A DNA stretch of 15,487 bases from CAZMIL01 sp964566425 (GTDB lineage: Bacteria > Patescibacteriota > Microgenomatia > UBA1406 > GWC2-37-13): positions 1-15,487 of the forward strand of contig CAZMIL010000017.1 in the NCBI GenBank assembly GCA_964566425.1, written 5' to 3'. Every line of letters begins with the position of its first letter. Within the stretch, counting starts at the first letter, position 1. Positions 7,691 through 15,051 of this stretch are shown piece after piece. The notes below the pieces were generated by a model, which had not been told where the DNA came from, did not search any database, and was given only the letters and a program-made list of their open reading frames with translations. The position numbers and the translations under genes are program-made.

Positions 7691-9055
7691 ATGGCAATTA
7701 ACGCAAAATTCTTCCGTTATTATTATTGGTTAGCAGTTGAATTTATCAAAAAACATCTGCGGATGATTTTGCTCTCTTTCTTTTTGAGTTTTTTTATCCT
7801 CGTTAGCTTGGTTTCGTTTTCTCCTCTTTTAAACAGATTTTTCTTCACCCGTAAGCAAGTCATTGGCATCGTTGGAGCTTATAACCTAAATAATTTACCC
7901 GATGAAATCTTGCAGAACATTTCGCACGGCTTAGTCTATATTAACGACAAGGGAGAAATCATCCCTGCTTTAGCTTCCTCCTGGGAAATGCTCAAAGGAG
8001 GACAGGAATTTCAATTTCATTTAAAGAACAATCTCGTCTGGGATGATGGGAAAAATTTTACGACAAAAGACCTACAATATCAGTTTAAGGATGTTGAGGT
8101 TAAGAAAATTGATGACTATACACTTTATTTCACTCTTAAAAAGAAATTACCTATCTATCCTACTTATTGAACCAAGCCTATATTGCGCTATCCTCTGCAT
8201 GGAGTAGTTGGTCTCTATAAAATTGATAACTTCAAGCTCAGGCAAGGAGTGCTAACAGAAATTGATCTTTCGCCGAATAAGAACGATTTGCCATTAATGA
8301 TCTACAAATTCTATGGCGATGAGAATGAACTAATCGATGCTTACAAAACAGGAGAAATTAATCAGATGACCCTCTATCGTAAAAGTCTAGCCGACCCTTT
8401 TTTGCAATGGAAAAACACTACTGTTAAACGGTCAACCGACTATAGTCGCGTAATGACTCTCTTTTTTAACTTCAAGACTCAGCAGCTCCAGGATAAAGGC
8501 TTTAGAGAAGCCGTTGCTTTAAGTCTTCCATATGATCAGTTGACAAAATTTGGAGAACCGGCAAACGGCCCGATTCCGCCTACTTCTTGGGCTTATAATC
8601 CAGATCTAAAGTCTACAGTTGAAGATTTAGCTACTGCCAAAAATACTTTTCAGAAAGATAGTAAAAACGCAAGCGCCTCGGCCAAACTCAAATTCCAAAC
8701 TTTTTATGATTACTTGACTACGGCTAATTTAATCGATAATAAGCTTAAGGAGGCCGGTTTGAAGACAAACTTGACTTTGAGTCCTGTGCAGACAGCTGAT
8801 TTTGATCTTTTGCTTGCCTTCTGGCAAATCCCTAAAGACCCAGATCAATATTTTTTTTGGCATTCGACTCAAATACAAAGCAATTTTTTGAGTTATAAAA
8901 GTGTCAAAGTTGACAAATTGCTCGAAGATGGAAGAAGTGTCCTCAAACCGGCTGATAGGAAAAATTTTTATTTACAATTCCAAAAAGCACTTACTGATGA
9001 TGTTCCCGCGATCTTCCTCTATTATCCTTATGCCTACACAGTGCAGCGTCGGTAA
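7691..9055 (+). pseudogene. Family 5 (oligopeptide-type) ABC substrate-binding protein gene interrupted by in-frame TGA
   Basis: Two open stretches, 7691-8167 and 8171-9055, lie in the same frame and are separated by a single TGA at 8168-8170 (codon 160 of 454). Homology-like sequence runs straight across the stop (KKKLPIYPTY, stop, TKPILRYPLHGVVGLYKI), so this is one gene. An N-terminal membrane anchor (~24-46) is followed by SBP family 5 features: LPDEILQNISHGLVYINDKGEIIPALASSWE in two parts, the FHLKNNLVWDDG motif, the VALSLPYDQL segment and the C-terminal AIFLYYPYAY. Such proteins capture peptides or sugars outside the cell for an ABC importer; no permease or ATPase is present here. The end (TVQRR) looks about 30 residues shorter than family members I recall. 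Either decay, a sequencing error at one base, or readthrough could explain the stop. A TTA or TTG (Leu) to TGA change is simplest. Confidence 0.8.
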
Positions 9056-9056
9056 G

Positions 9057-9092
9057 GCGAAGTGTCATCTTGAACGGATGAGGGATCTATCT
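9057..9092. repeat. Degenerate dispersed-repeat-like sequence
   Basis: The stretch containing GTGTCATCTTGAACGG and GAGGGATCTATCT resembles the short dispersed element TGTCATCCTGAGCG...AAGGATCT that I recall in intergenic DNA of many bacteria, including CPR. It begins directly after the substrate-binding gene's stop. Only one copy is in this window, so its repetitive nature rests on recall, not on the sequence. Confidence 0.4.
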
Positions 9093-9102
9093 GTTTGTTT
9101 GA

Positions 9103-9108
9103 TATAAT
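9103..9108 (+). promoter_or_regulatory. -10 box of tRNA-Leu(UAA)/tRNA-Thr
   Basis: A perfect TATAAT ends 11 nt before the 5' end of tRNA-Leu(UAA), the right place for a tRNA promoter. No convincing -35 is seen. It probably serves tRNA-Thr too, which begins only 7 nt after tRNA-Leu ends. Confidence 0.6.
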
Positions 9109-9119
9109 TTATACTGCTT

Positions 9120-9204
9120 GCCGGGGTGGTGAAATTGGTATACACGCGAGACTTAAGATCTCGTGGCTGCATAAGCCGTGTGGGTTCGAGTCCCACTCCC
9201 GGCA
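9120..9204 (+). tRNA. tRNA-Leu (anticodon UAA)
   Basis: Acceptor GCCGGGG pairs with TCCCGGC at 9197-9203 (one G-U pair), with discriminator A at 9204. The anticodon stem CGAGA/TCTCG encloses loop CTTAAGA, giving anticodon UAA and reading UUA/UUG. It has the long variable arm expected of Leu (class II) and the T arm GTGGG-TTCGAGT-CCCAC. The 3' CCA is not encoded, so it must be added by CCA-adding enzyme. Confidence 0.96.
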
Positions 9205-9211
9205 CTAGATA

Positions 9212-9282
9212 GCCTTTCTAGCTCAATGGCAGAGCAGCGGTTTTGTAAACCGTCGATCGGAGTTCGATTCTCCGGAAAGGCT
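9212..9282 (+). tRNA. tRNA-Thr (anticodon UGU)
   Basis: Acceptor GCCTTTC (9212-9218) pairs fully with GAAAGGC (9275-9281), with discriminator U at 9282. The D stem is GCTC/GAGC, the anticodon loop TTTGTAA gives UGU (reads ACA and relatives), and the T arm is CGGAG-TTCGATT-CTCCG. No CCA is encoded. It sits 7 nt after tRNA-Leu(UAA), so cotranscription is likely. Confidence 0.95.
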
Positions 9283-9290
9283 CAAACTGC

Positions 9291-9296
9291 TATAAT
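9291..9296 (+). promoter_or_regulatory. -10 box of tRNA-Arg(UCU)
   Basis: A perfect TATAAT lies in the 23-nt gap between tRNA-Thr and tRNA-Arg, ending 9 nt before the tRNA 5' end. Any -35 would fall inside the 3' part of tRNA-Thr and looks weak. Confidence 0.55.
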
Positions 9297-9305
9297 AAAA
9301 GCACT

Positions 9306-9379
9306 GTTCCCGTAGCTCAATTGGATAGAGCAATTCCCTTCTAAGGAATAGGTTGCGTGTTCGACTCACGCCGGGAACG
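9306..9379 (+). tRNA. tRNA-Arg (anticodon UCU)
   Basis: Acceptor GTTCCCG (9306-9312) pairs with CGGGAAC (9372-9378), with discriminator G. The anticodon stem ATTCC/GGAAT encloses loop CTTCTAA, giving anticodon UCU, which reads AGA/AGG. The D arm (GCTCAATTGGATAGAGC) and T arm (GCGTG-TTCGACT-CACGC) are regular. No CCA is encoded. Confidence 0.96.
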
Positions 9380-9404
9380 CATTTTTTTATGGAGAAATAA
9401 AAAG
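9380..9404. terminator. Bidirectional T-runs between convergent tRNA genes
   Basis: Seven T's at 9382-9388 follow the folded tRNA-Arg on the + strand. Five T's (complement of 9399-9403) directly follow tRNA-Leu(GAG) on the - strand. There is no separate hairpin; the tRNA stems could serve as the stem part. The layout fits transcription ending from both sides, but strength is uncertain. Confidence 0.4.
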
Positions 9405-9491
9405 TGTCGGGGAGAGGACTTGAACCTCCACTCCTTGTTTAAGGGAACTAGCCCCTCAAGCTAGCGCGTCTACCAATTCCGCCACCCCGAC
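9405..9491 (-). tRNA. tRNA-Leu (anticodon GAG)
   Basis: On the - strand, acceptor GTCGGGG (complement of 9485-9491) pairs with CCCCGAC (complement of 9406-9412), with discriminator A. The anticodon stem CTAGC/GCTAG encloses loop TTGAGGG, giving GAG, which reads CUC/CUU. It has a long variable arm typical of Leu and no encoded CCA. It lies 20 nt downstream of ruvB on the same strand but has its own -10 box. Confidence 0.95.
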
Positions 9492-9502
9492 TGACAACGT
9501 TA

Positions 9503-9508
9503 ATTATA
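9503..9508 (-). promoter_or_regulatory. -10 box of tRNA-Leu(GAG)
   Basis: TATAAT on the - strand (ATTATA on +) ends 11 nt before the tRNA 5' end at 9491, the same spacing as for tRNA-Leu(UAA). It lies just past the ruvB stop, so the tRNA can be expressed apart from the ppsA-ruvB unit. Confidence 0.55.
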
Positions 9509-9511
9509 GCA

Positions 9512-10471
9512 TCAAATTAAGGCAACTTTGAGATGGTGGAGGGCTTTTGTGGTTAATAGTCTACCACGAGGCGTTTTTTTAATAAAACCTATTTGCAACA
9601 AATAAGGCTCAATAAACTCTTCGACAGTCCGTTTATCTTCCGAGAGAGCAGAAGCAATCGTTTCCACTCCAACCGGTGAATTTTGAAACTTAATCCCTAG
9701 AACTTGTAGATATTTTCTGTCCACATCGCTCAAACCATATTCATCAAGCTCAAGTAAAGAAAAAAGTTTTGTGAGTAATTCATTGTCAATCTTTTTATGT
9801 TTATCGACGTCAAAAATGTCACGGGCCCGCTTGAGAATTCTATTGGCAACACGAGGGGTTCTTCTTGATCTTTTAGCAATTTCTTTAGCCGCTTTCTGAT
9901 CAATCGGTAAACCTAGGATCTTTGCCGAGCGCTGAAGAATTTTCATTACCTCTTCATCAGTGTAGTAATCAAGGCGCAAAATCAATCCAAATCTGTCCCT
10001 CAATGGCGGAGAAAGCAAGGCTAAACGCGTTGTTGCTCCAACAATGGTGATCTTAGGAATCGGCAGGCGAACAGTGCGTGCGGCCGGACCTTTGCCAATA
10101 ATAATGTCCAACATATATTCCTCCATTACGGGGTAGAGAACTTCCTCAACTGTTTTAGGGAGTCGATGAATTTCATCAATAAACAATACATCATTGTCTT
10201 TAAGATTGGTTAGAATTGCGGCCAAATCGCCTGATCTTTCAATTACCGCTCCGGAAGTTATCTTAATGTCGCCGGAAAGCTCTATAGCGATAATATGAGC
10301 AAGGGTCGTTTTGCCGATACCTGGAGGACCATAAAAAAGAAGGTGTTCTGACGCTGCGCCGCGCCCTTTTGCGGCTTTGATAAACATTTTTAAAGTTTTA
10401 ACCACGCCTTCTTGACCGACATATTCGTCTAGTTTTTTAGGACGTAGATTGGTTACCGCAGAGTCGCTCAT
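9512..10471 (-). CDS. ruvB: Holliday junction branch migration ATPase RuvB
   Basis: A 319-residue AAA+ motor that, with RuvA, drives branch migration of Holliday junctions during recombinational repair. Visible motifs: N-terminal LRPKKLDEYVGQ (9-20), Walker A GPPGIGKTT (48-56), Walker B with D99-E-I-H102, sensor 1 GATTR (145-149), the PPLRDRFG arginine-finger region (155-162), and the C-terminal winged helix ending in RGRLLTTKA. Length is normal for the family. It starts 24 nt after the ruvA stop and has no Shine-Dalgarno-like sequence, but a TATAAT sits just before the ATG. It ends in TGA. No ruvC is in the window. Confidence 0.98.
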   Translation of the reverse strand: MSDSAVTNLRPKKLDEYVGQEGVVKTLKMFIKAAKGRGAASEHLLFYGPPGIGKTTLAHIIAIELSGDIKITSGAVIERSGDLAAILTNLKDNDVLFIDEIHRLPKTVEEVLYPVMEEYMLDIIIGKGPAARTVRLPIPKITIVGATTRLALLSPPLRDRFGLILRLDYYTDEEVMKILQRSAKILGLPIDQKAAKEIAKRSRRTPRVANRILKRARDIFDVDKHKKIDNELLTKLFSLLELDEYGLSDVDRKYLQVLGIKFQNSPVGVETIASALSEDKRTVEEFIEPYLLQIGFIKKTPRGRLLTTKALHHLKVALI

Positions 10472-10477
10472 GCCACA

Positions 10478-10483
10478 ATTATA
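10478..10483 (-). promoter_or_regulatory. Candidate -10 box immediately before ruvB
   Basis: TATAAT on the - strand ends 6 nt before the ruvB ATG at 10471, with no clear -35. Initiation about 7 nt downstream would fall on or next to the ATG, which would make a leaderless ruvB mRNA separate from the polycistronic one. In so AT-rich a genome it could occur by chance. Confidence 0.35.
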
Positions 10484-10495
10484 CAGCTTTTAGCT

Positions 10496-11068
10496 TCACT
10501 TTGTAGTTTTGCGCAGAGCCTCACGTATTCTTTCTTCAATAGATAAATTTTTGGGTAATTTAGCCACAGTCTTTTTTGCTTCAGCCGACTTGAAACCCAA
10601 AGAAACAAGAGCGTCAATAACTGTTCTATCTTCTTCACTCAAATACATTTTTTCCATTTGAAATTCTGACTTTAATTTTTGTGTAAGCTCTAGAATGATC
10701 TTCATTGCAGTTTTGCTACCCAAACCAGGGATTTTGGAAAAGTAATTGATATCATTTGCTTTAATCGCTGCAAGCAATTCATCTTCGCGACTGAAGGAGA
10801 TTACAGTAAAGGCAATTTTCGGACCGACGCCGGAAATAGAGATTAATTGTTTAAAGAGGTTTCGCTCTTGTTTAGTTTTAAAAGCAAATAAAATTTGCGC
10901 GTCTTCTCGAATCTGCAGATAAGTATAAACATCTATTGCTTTGCCTAATTGGTGGGAAGAAATCAAAACAGGTGTTAAAAAAACTTCATAGGAAAGACCG
11001 TCAGATATCTCAATAAGACCTATATTACCATCCAATTCTATCAATTTCCCTTTGATTTTTCCGATCAT
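10496..11068 (-). CDS. ruvA: Holliday junction DNA helicase subunit RuvA
   Basis: A 190-residue protein; RuvA tetramers hold the four-way junction and load RuvB. Residues 1-62 form the OB-fold (MIGKIKGKLIE start). Two helix-hairpin-helix motifs follow: ISGVGPKIA (78-86) and IPGLGSKTAMKIILEL (113-128). A linker leads to C-terminal domain III (~145-190, DALVSLGFKSAEAKK), which binds RuvB. ATG at 11068 overlaps the enolase TGA as ATGA, and a GAGG sequence 7 nt upstream supports this start. Cotranscription with eno and ruvB is likely. Confidence 0.97.
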   Translation of the reverse strand: MIGKIKGKLIELDGNIGLIEISDGLSYEVFLTPVLISSHQLGKAIDVYTYLQIREDAQILFAFKTKQERNLFKQLISISGVGPKIAFTVISFSREDELLAAIKANDINYFSKIPGLGSKTAMKIILELTQKLKSEFQMEKMYLSEEDRTVIDALVSLGFKSAEAKKTVAKLPKNLSIEERIREALRKTTK

Positions 11069-12330
11069 TTTAATTCCTCGCGCTCAATTTGCCACAATCT
11101 ATTATACTTTGCCACACGCTCTCCGCGCGAGGGCGCGCCAAATTTGACAAATTCAGATTGGATGCCGACAGCGAAATCTGCAATTAAACTGTCGTTAGTT
11201 TCTCCTGAACGATGTGAAACTACACAAGCGAAGTCGTTTTGTTTGGCTACGTTAACGACCTCAAGAGTCTGTGTAATTGTTCCAATTTGATTGGGTTTAA
11301 TTAAAATTGCATTGCTGGCTTTTTGTTTAATCGCTGTCTGCAATCTCTCTTTGTTAGTAACTAATAAATCATCACCTATCAAATAAGTATTTTTGGAGAT
11401 AAGTTTGTTTAAAGCCGCCCAACCATCAAAATCATCTTCGTCAAGCGGATCCTCAATACATAGGAAAGAATATTCCTTAAGTAATTTCGTGATAAATTCA
11501 ATGAAATCATTGCGATTAAGGGGCTGCGGTTTATCCCTAATTGTATAATGTTGCTCTTTATAAAAGTGTGAGGCGGCCATATCCATTCCTAGAAAAATAT
11601 CTCGGCCTTGTTTTAGATTGCGTCTAGATATGGCCTCTGCCAGAACCTCAAAAGCATCGATGTTAGTGCTTAAATTGGGGGCGAAGCCGCCTTCCGCGCC
11701 AACTGAGATATTGGCATTTCGATAAACTAAAACTCTTTCTATTTCATGAAAAAGCTCGACTCCCATTTCAAAAGCGTTGGCAAAAGAAAATCTCGAGGAG
11801 GGAATTAATTGGAATTCTTGTATATCTAAATTATTGTTGGCATGCTTACCACCGTTTATTAAATTAAAAATTGGGGTCGGCACCTTTTCGATCCTGATAT
11901 CTGTCTTAAATAATTTTTTATAAATTTGATTAACATACTTAAACAACGGTATTCCTTGCACAGCGGCGCCTGCCTTTAAAGCCAGTTGGGAAATGGTCAA
12001 AATGGTATTAGCTCCGATTCTTTGATTGTTGGCGGCATTGACTTTCACTAACCACTTATCGATATCGTCTTGACGTTGTGGATTGACACCGATCAGTTTT
12101 GGCGCTATCATTTCATTAATCAACGTCACTGCTAGTGTCACGCCCATGCCATCAAAGCGATCCGGATCGCCATCTCTGATTTCACGTACCTCATACTTAC
12201 CCACAGAAGTCCCTGCAGGCACAGCGGTTACAACCTCCAAATTGTTATCAAGAGTCATTCTTGCTTCAATAGTAGGATAACTACGAGAGTCAATGATTTC
12301 ATAAGCAACAATCTTCTTAATTTTCGCCAT
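11065..12330 (-). CDS. eno: Enolase (divergent, catalytic residues retained)
   Basis: Enolase interconverts 2-phosphoglycerate and phosphoenolpyruvate, with two Mg ions, in the cytoplasm. At 421 residues the length is near normal. Residues matching the known active site: S42 (loop 1), H163 (GGKHANN), E172 (QEFQL), E213 (GAEGGFAP), D250, E293, D320 (Mg ligands), K345 (LIKPNQIG), H373 (SHRSGET) and K396. Several normally near-invariant neighbours differ: DSRGNPT is DSRSYPT, SGASTG is AGTSVG (39-44), and the Asp of the DEGG motif is Ala212. It is probably active but divergent, and a paralogue cannot be excluded. Its ATG lies inside the end of ppsA (14-nt overlap) without a ribosome-binding site, suggesting coupled translation. 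Its TGA overlaps the ruvA ATG. Confidence 0.95.
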   Translation of the reverse strand: MAKIKKIVAYEIIDSRSYPTIEARMTLDNNLEVVTAVPAGTSVGKYEVREIRDGDPDRFDGMGVTLAVTLINEMIAPKLIGVNPQRQDDIDKWLVKVNAANNQRIGANTILTISQLALKAGAAVQGIPLFKYVNQIYKKLFKTDIRIEKVPTPIFNLINGGKHANNNLDIQEFQLIPSSRFSFANAFEMGVELFHEIERVLVYRNANISVGAEGGFAPNLSTNIDAFEVLAEAISRRNLKQGRDIFLGMDMAASHFYKEQHYTIRDKPQPLNRNDFIEFITKLLKEYSFLCIEDPLDEDDFDGWAALNKLISKNTYLIGDDLLVTNKERLQTAIKQKASNAILIKPNQIGTITQTLEVVNVAKQNDFACVVSHRSGETNDSLIADFAVGIQSEFVKFGAPSRGERVAKYNRLWQIEREELK

Positions 12331-14704
12331 AGATATTTAGCGGTGTGAAATTAGTTGCTTGTTTTGCTTGTTTTGTCTGTTTAACAACATGCTTACTCTC
12401 AATTTGATGAATCAACTCTCGAGTTCGCTCAACTGCATCGGGATTTATTGAAACACTAGTAATTCCTTTGCGCACAAGAGTTTCTACCAACTCTGGATAA
12501 TCAGATGCAGCCTGACCACAAATCGAGCAGGTAATGCCATGCTTTGCACAGGTTTCAACAATATACTCTAAAACAGACATTACCGTTGTGCTTCTTTCAT
12601 CGTAGAGTGACGCAACTTCTGCGTTATCACGATCTACACCCAACAACATCATCGTCAAGTCATTGGTACCAATGGAAACGCCATCGATGCCAATTTTGAT
12701 AAATTCTTCTAACTCTAGAGCACTTGCTGGAACCTCCACCATCATATAGAGTTTGAAACCTGGCAGATCAAATAGTCCCCGCTGAGTAATCAAACTCTTT
12801 ATTTTAATCAACTCCCATGGTCGCCTAACAAAGGGAATCATTAAGTGCAAATTGTGATATCCCTTTTCCCAAACGGCTTTAATTGTGTCTAATTCAAGAT
12901 TGAAGATCTCAGGATCAGCAATATATCTGGAAGCACCACGATAGCCAAGCATCGGATTTTCTTCTTTAGGTTCGTATTTTTCACCTCCAACTAAATGCCT
13001 ATATTCATTAGTCTTGAAGTCGGTCGAACGATAAATGATTGGGCGCGGATGAAAGGGTTTGACAAATTCTAAAAGATCATGGGAAAGTTTTCTAATAAAT
13101 AAAGCTTCACGGCCCTTCTTAATAAATTCTTTGGGATGTATTCCTATTTCGGCAATCATAAATTCGGCCCGCAGTAGACCTACCCCATCAACATCCATTT
13201 TTGCCACCTTGGCCGCTTCCTCCGGCTCCGCCAGATTGACATAAACTTTAGTTAAAGTACGCAATTTATGACGGTGGTTAATCCCGTTATGTTTGTGTTC
13301 CTTATCCTGTTTACTTTCTTCTCTGCTCAATTTTCCCTTGTATATCTCACCTTGAATTCCATTGACGGTAACAATTTCATCATTATGTAAAATCTTTGTC
13401 GCTCCATCTGCCCCGACAACTGCAGGGATCCCTAATTCGCGCGAAACAATAGCGGCATGAGAAGTGCGCCCACCTTTTTCAGTCACGATCGCCACCGCTT
13501 TTTTCATTGCAGGCACATAGTCGGGATTTGTCTGTGGCGCTACCAACACATCACCTTGTTTAATTTTAATTATTTCTTTTGGCGAAAAAATTACTTTTAC
13601 CGGCCCGGCGCCGATGCCAGGAGAAGCCGGAGATCCTGTCAAAATCGGAGTTGGTAAGGAAGCTTCCTGACCATGCTTTTTATTTTGAGCTGAAATTTCT
13701 TTAATAGTCGTTATCGGTCGTGATTGAACAATAAATACTTTGTCACTTTCGATTGCCCATTCGATATCTTGAGGAAAAAAATAGTGTTTCTCAATATCTT
13801 TGACTAAAAGAGCAATTTGAATAATCTGTTCGTCACTGATCTTTTGCCTTGAACCCTCGCTCTTCGATAATTTAACATTAACGTTCTCTGATCCGCGTTT
13901 AACTAATTTCTTACCTTGGTGGCTGACCTTTTTCTGTAAAAAGACAAGTGAATTCTTAGCAATTTCATAGTGATCTGGATTCACCTCTCCTAGAACAATG
14001 TATTCCCCTAAACCAAAAATTGCCTCGATAATAATTTTAGTCTTGTCATTGGTAACAGGGTCAATGCTGAAAGCAACGCCAGATTGATCCGATTGAACCA
14101 TCCGTTGAACAACTGCAGCTAATCCCACTTTTTTCTGATCAAAACCTTGCTGATGTCGGTAATAGATTGCTCTTTCCGTGAACAATGAAGCCCAACATTG
14201 TTTAACTTTCAACAAAAGAACGTGCTCACCACGAACATTGAGATAACTTTCTTGCTGGCCAGCGAACGAGGCCGTAGGTAAATCTTCTGCCGTTGCCGAC
14301 GACCTTACTGCTACTAAAGGTTGCTTATATAAAGAAGCCTTGGTTTTTCCTTCTTTTAAATATTTTGCCTCTTTTGAGGAAAGCATTTCATAATGTTCAA
14401 CGATTTCTCTGGCTAAATCACGAGGCATTTCAGCTTCCATGATTAAATTCTTGATGTGCTTGGAGGTTTCTTGAAGTTCGGTTGGATTATCGTAGTTTAC
14501 AGCAGCAAGGACTTTCTTGATATTACGCTCAAGATTCTCCCTTTCCAGAAAATAAAAATAAGCATTGGCCGTCACGATAAAGCCGTAGGGGATAGGGAAA
14601 CGTGCTTGAATCATTTCCCCTAGATTAGCTCCTTTACCACCGACCAATCCAATATCATCTTTATCAACCTCTTCAAACCAGACGAGGTGTTTTTTTCGGA
14701 CCAT
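12317..14704 (-). CDS. ppsA: Phosphoenolpyruvate synthase (pyruvate, water dikinase)
   Basis: Makes PEP from pyruvate and ATP (releasing AMP and phosphate) through a phosphohistidine. It has 795 residues, the usual family length. The N-terminal ATP-grasp-like domain carries LVGGKGANLGEM (20-31), VAVRSSATAEDLPTASFAGQ (131-150) and the FIVQSRPITT end. The swivelling domain has catalytic His416 in GGRTSHAAIVSREL. The C-terminal TIM barrel carries NPMLGYRG, the acidic metal site (MMVEVP, SIGTNDL) and acid/base Cys729 in ICGQ. A Lys/Gln-rich tail (~770-795) follows the conserved end. ATG at 14704 has GGAG only 2 nt upstream, close for a ribosome-binding site. It is first in the ppsA-eno-ruvA-ruvB unit and divergent from the rRNA unit. 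With enolase it suggests PEP formation from pyruvate, or PpsA running in reverse. Confidence 0.97.
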   Translation of the reverse strand: MVRKKHLVWFEEVDKDDIGLVGGKGANLGEMIQARFPIPYGFIVTANAYFYFLERENLERNIKKVLAAVNYDNPTELQETSKHIKNLIMEAEMPRDLAREIVEHYEMLSSKEAKYLKEGKTKASLYKQPLVAVRSSATAEDLPTASFAGQQESYLNVRGEHVLLLKVKQCWASLFTERAIYYRHQQGFDQKKVGLAAVVQRMVQSDQSGVAFSIDPVTNDKTKIIIEAIFGLGEYIVLGEVNPDHYEIAKNSLVFLQKKVSHQGKKLVKRGSENVNVKLSKSEGSRQKISDEQIIQIALLVKDIEKHYFFPQDIEWAIESDKVFIVQSRPITTIKEISAQNKKHGQEASLPTPILTGSPASPGIGAGPVKVIFSPKEIIKIKQGDVLVAPQTNPDYVPAMKKAVAIVTEKGGRTSHAAIVSRELGIPAVVGADGATKILHNDEIVTVNGIQGEIYKGKLSREESKQDKEHKHNGINHRHKLRTLTKVYVNLAEPEEAAKVAKMDVDGVGLLRAEFMIAEIGIHPKEFIKKGREALFIRKLSHDLLEFVKPFHPRPIIYRSTDFKTNEYRHLVGGEKYEPKEENPMLGYRGASRYIADPEIFNLELDTIKAVWEKGYHNLHLMIPFVRRPWELIKIKSLITQRGLFDLPGFKLYMMVEVPASALELEEFIKIGIDGVSIGTNDLTMMLLGVDRDNAEVASLYDERSTTVMSVLEYIVETCAKHGITCSICGQAASDYPELVETLVRKGITSVSINPDAVERTRELIHQIESKHVVKQTKQAKQATNFTPLNIYGEN

Positions 14705-14710
14705 ATCTCC

Positions 14711-14739
14711 AGTGTAAAGATAAACTTAATTTTTTTCAA
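14711..14739 (-). promoter_or_regulatory. Candidate sigma70 promoter of ppsA operon
   Basis: On the - strand, TTGAAA (complement of 14734-14739), 17 nt, then TACACT (complement of 14711-14716). Expected start is at or next to the ppsA ATG at 14704, so the GGAG before that ATG might be left out of this transcript. Spacing is ideal; the -10 is only fair. Confidence 0.45.
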
Positions 14740-14752
14740 CGCCATTATTCGC

Positions 14753-14800
14753 GGACTGATTCCAAGTAAATTACTACTGATTGACCTTGACAGTCAGTCC
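14753..14800. repeat. Short direct and inverted repeats in divergent promoter region
   Basis: GGACTGA (14753-14759) is inverted as TCAGTCC (14794-14800). ACTGATT also recurs directly at 14755-14761 and 14776-14782, exactly 21 bp apart (two helical turns). The inverted copy lies in the spacer of the rightward promoter. It could be an operator; this is inference from spacing only. Confidence 0.35.
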
Positions 14801-14815
14801 AAGATTGATTAAAAT
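14787..14815 (+). promoter_or_regulatory. Strong sigma70-type promoter for tRNA-Ala/23S unit
   Basis: TTGACA (14787-14792), exactly 17 nt, then TAAAAT (14810-14815): consensus -35, one mismatch in the -10, ideal spacing. It points at tRNA-Ala, giving a leader of about 125 nt. It is the best promoter match in the window, as expected for rRNA. Confidence 0.7.
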
Positions 14816-14906
14816 TGGCTTAATGGTTGTAAAAGAGTTCTAAGGCACTATTGGAAGCATCCCAACCGACCTGCTATCCTAACAGCCTACGTAAACTATT
14901 TAATTT

Positions 14907-14932
14907 TTGACTTTAAAAAGAAGCGCTATTTT
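14907..14932 (+). promoter_or_regulatory. Weak possible second promoter before tRNA-Ala
   Basis: TTGACT (14907-14912) and TATTTT (14927-14932) are separated by only 14 nt, short for sigma70. rRNA units often have tandem promoters, but this one is doubtful. Confidence 0.2.
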
Positions 14933-14947
14933 TTGTGTGTCTTGACT

Positions 14948-15021
14948 GGGCCTGTAGTTCAGTTGGCTAGAACATCTCATTTGCAATGAGAAGGTCACCG
15001 GTTCGAGCCCGGTCAGGTCCA
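14948..15021 (+). tRNA. tRNA-Ala (anticodon UGC)
   Basis: Acceptor GGGCCTG (14948-14954) pairs with CAGGTCC (15014-15020), including the G3-U70 pair that identifies tRNA-Ala. The anticodon stem TCTCA/TGAGA encloses TTTGCAA, giving anticodon UGC. The T arm is CCGGTTCGAGCCCGG. No CCA is encoded. tRNA-Ala commonly sits in the 16S-23S spacer; here it stands before 23S with no 16S upstream. Confidence 0.96.
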
Positions 15022-15051
15022 CTGAGCACATTAACAAATTGGAAGTAATGG

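Noticed and set aside
8168..8170. TGA recoded as Gly (Gracilibacteria/SR1 code) or as selenocysteine
   Set aside because: TGA ends the transglutaminase-like gene, eno, ruvA and ruvB at family-typical places, several as ATGA overlaps, and no other long gene has internal TGA. Substrate-binding proteins are not a selenoprotein family, and no selenocysteine insertion element was recognised.
8901..9107. 68-codon open frame overlapping the end of the substrate-binding gene
   Set aside because: It is in another frame, its residues are unlike any domain I know, and the overlapped frame clearly encodes substrate-binding-protein sequence.
9100..9500. tRNA cluster as a mobile-element integration site
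   Set aside because: No integrase, no direct repeat of a tRNA 3' end and no foreign-looking genes are visible nearby.
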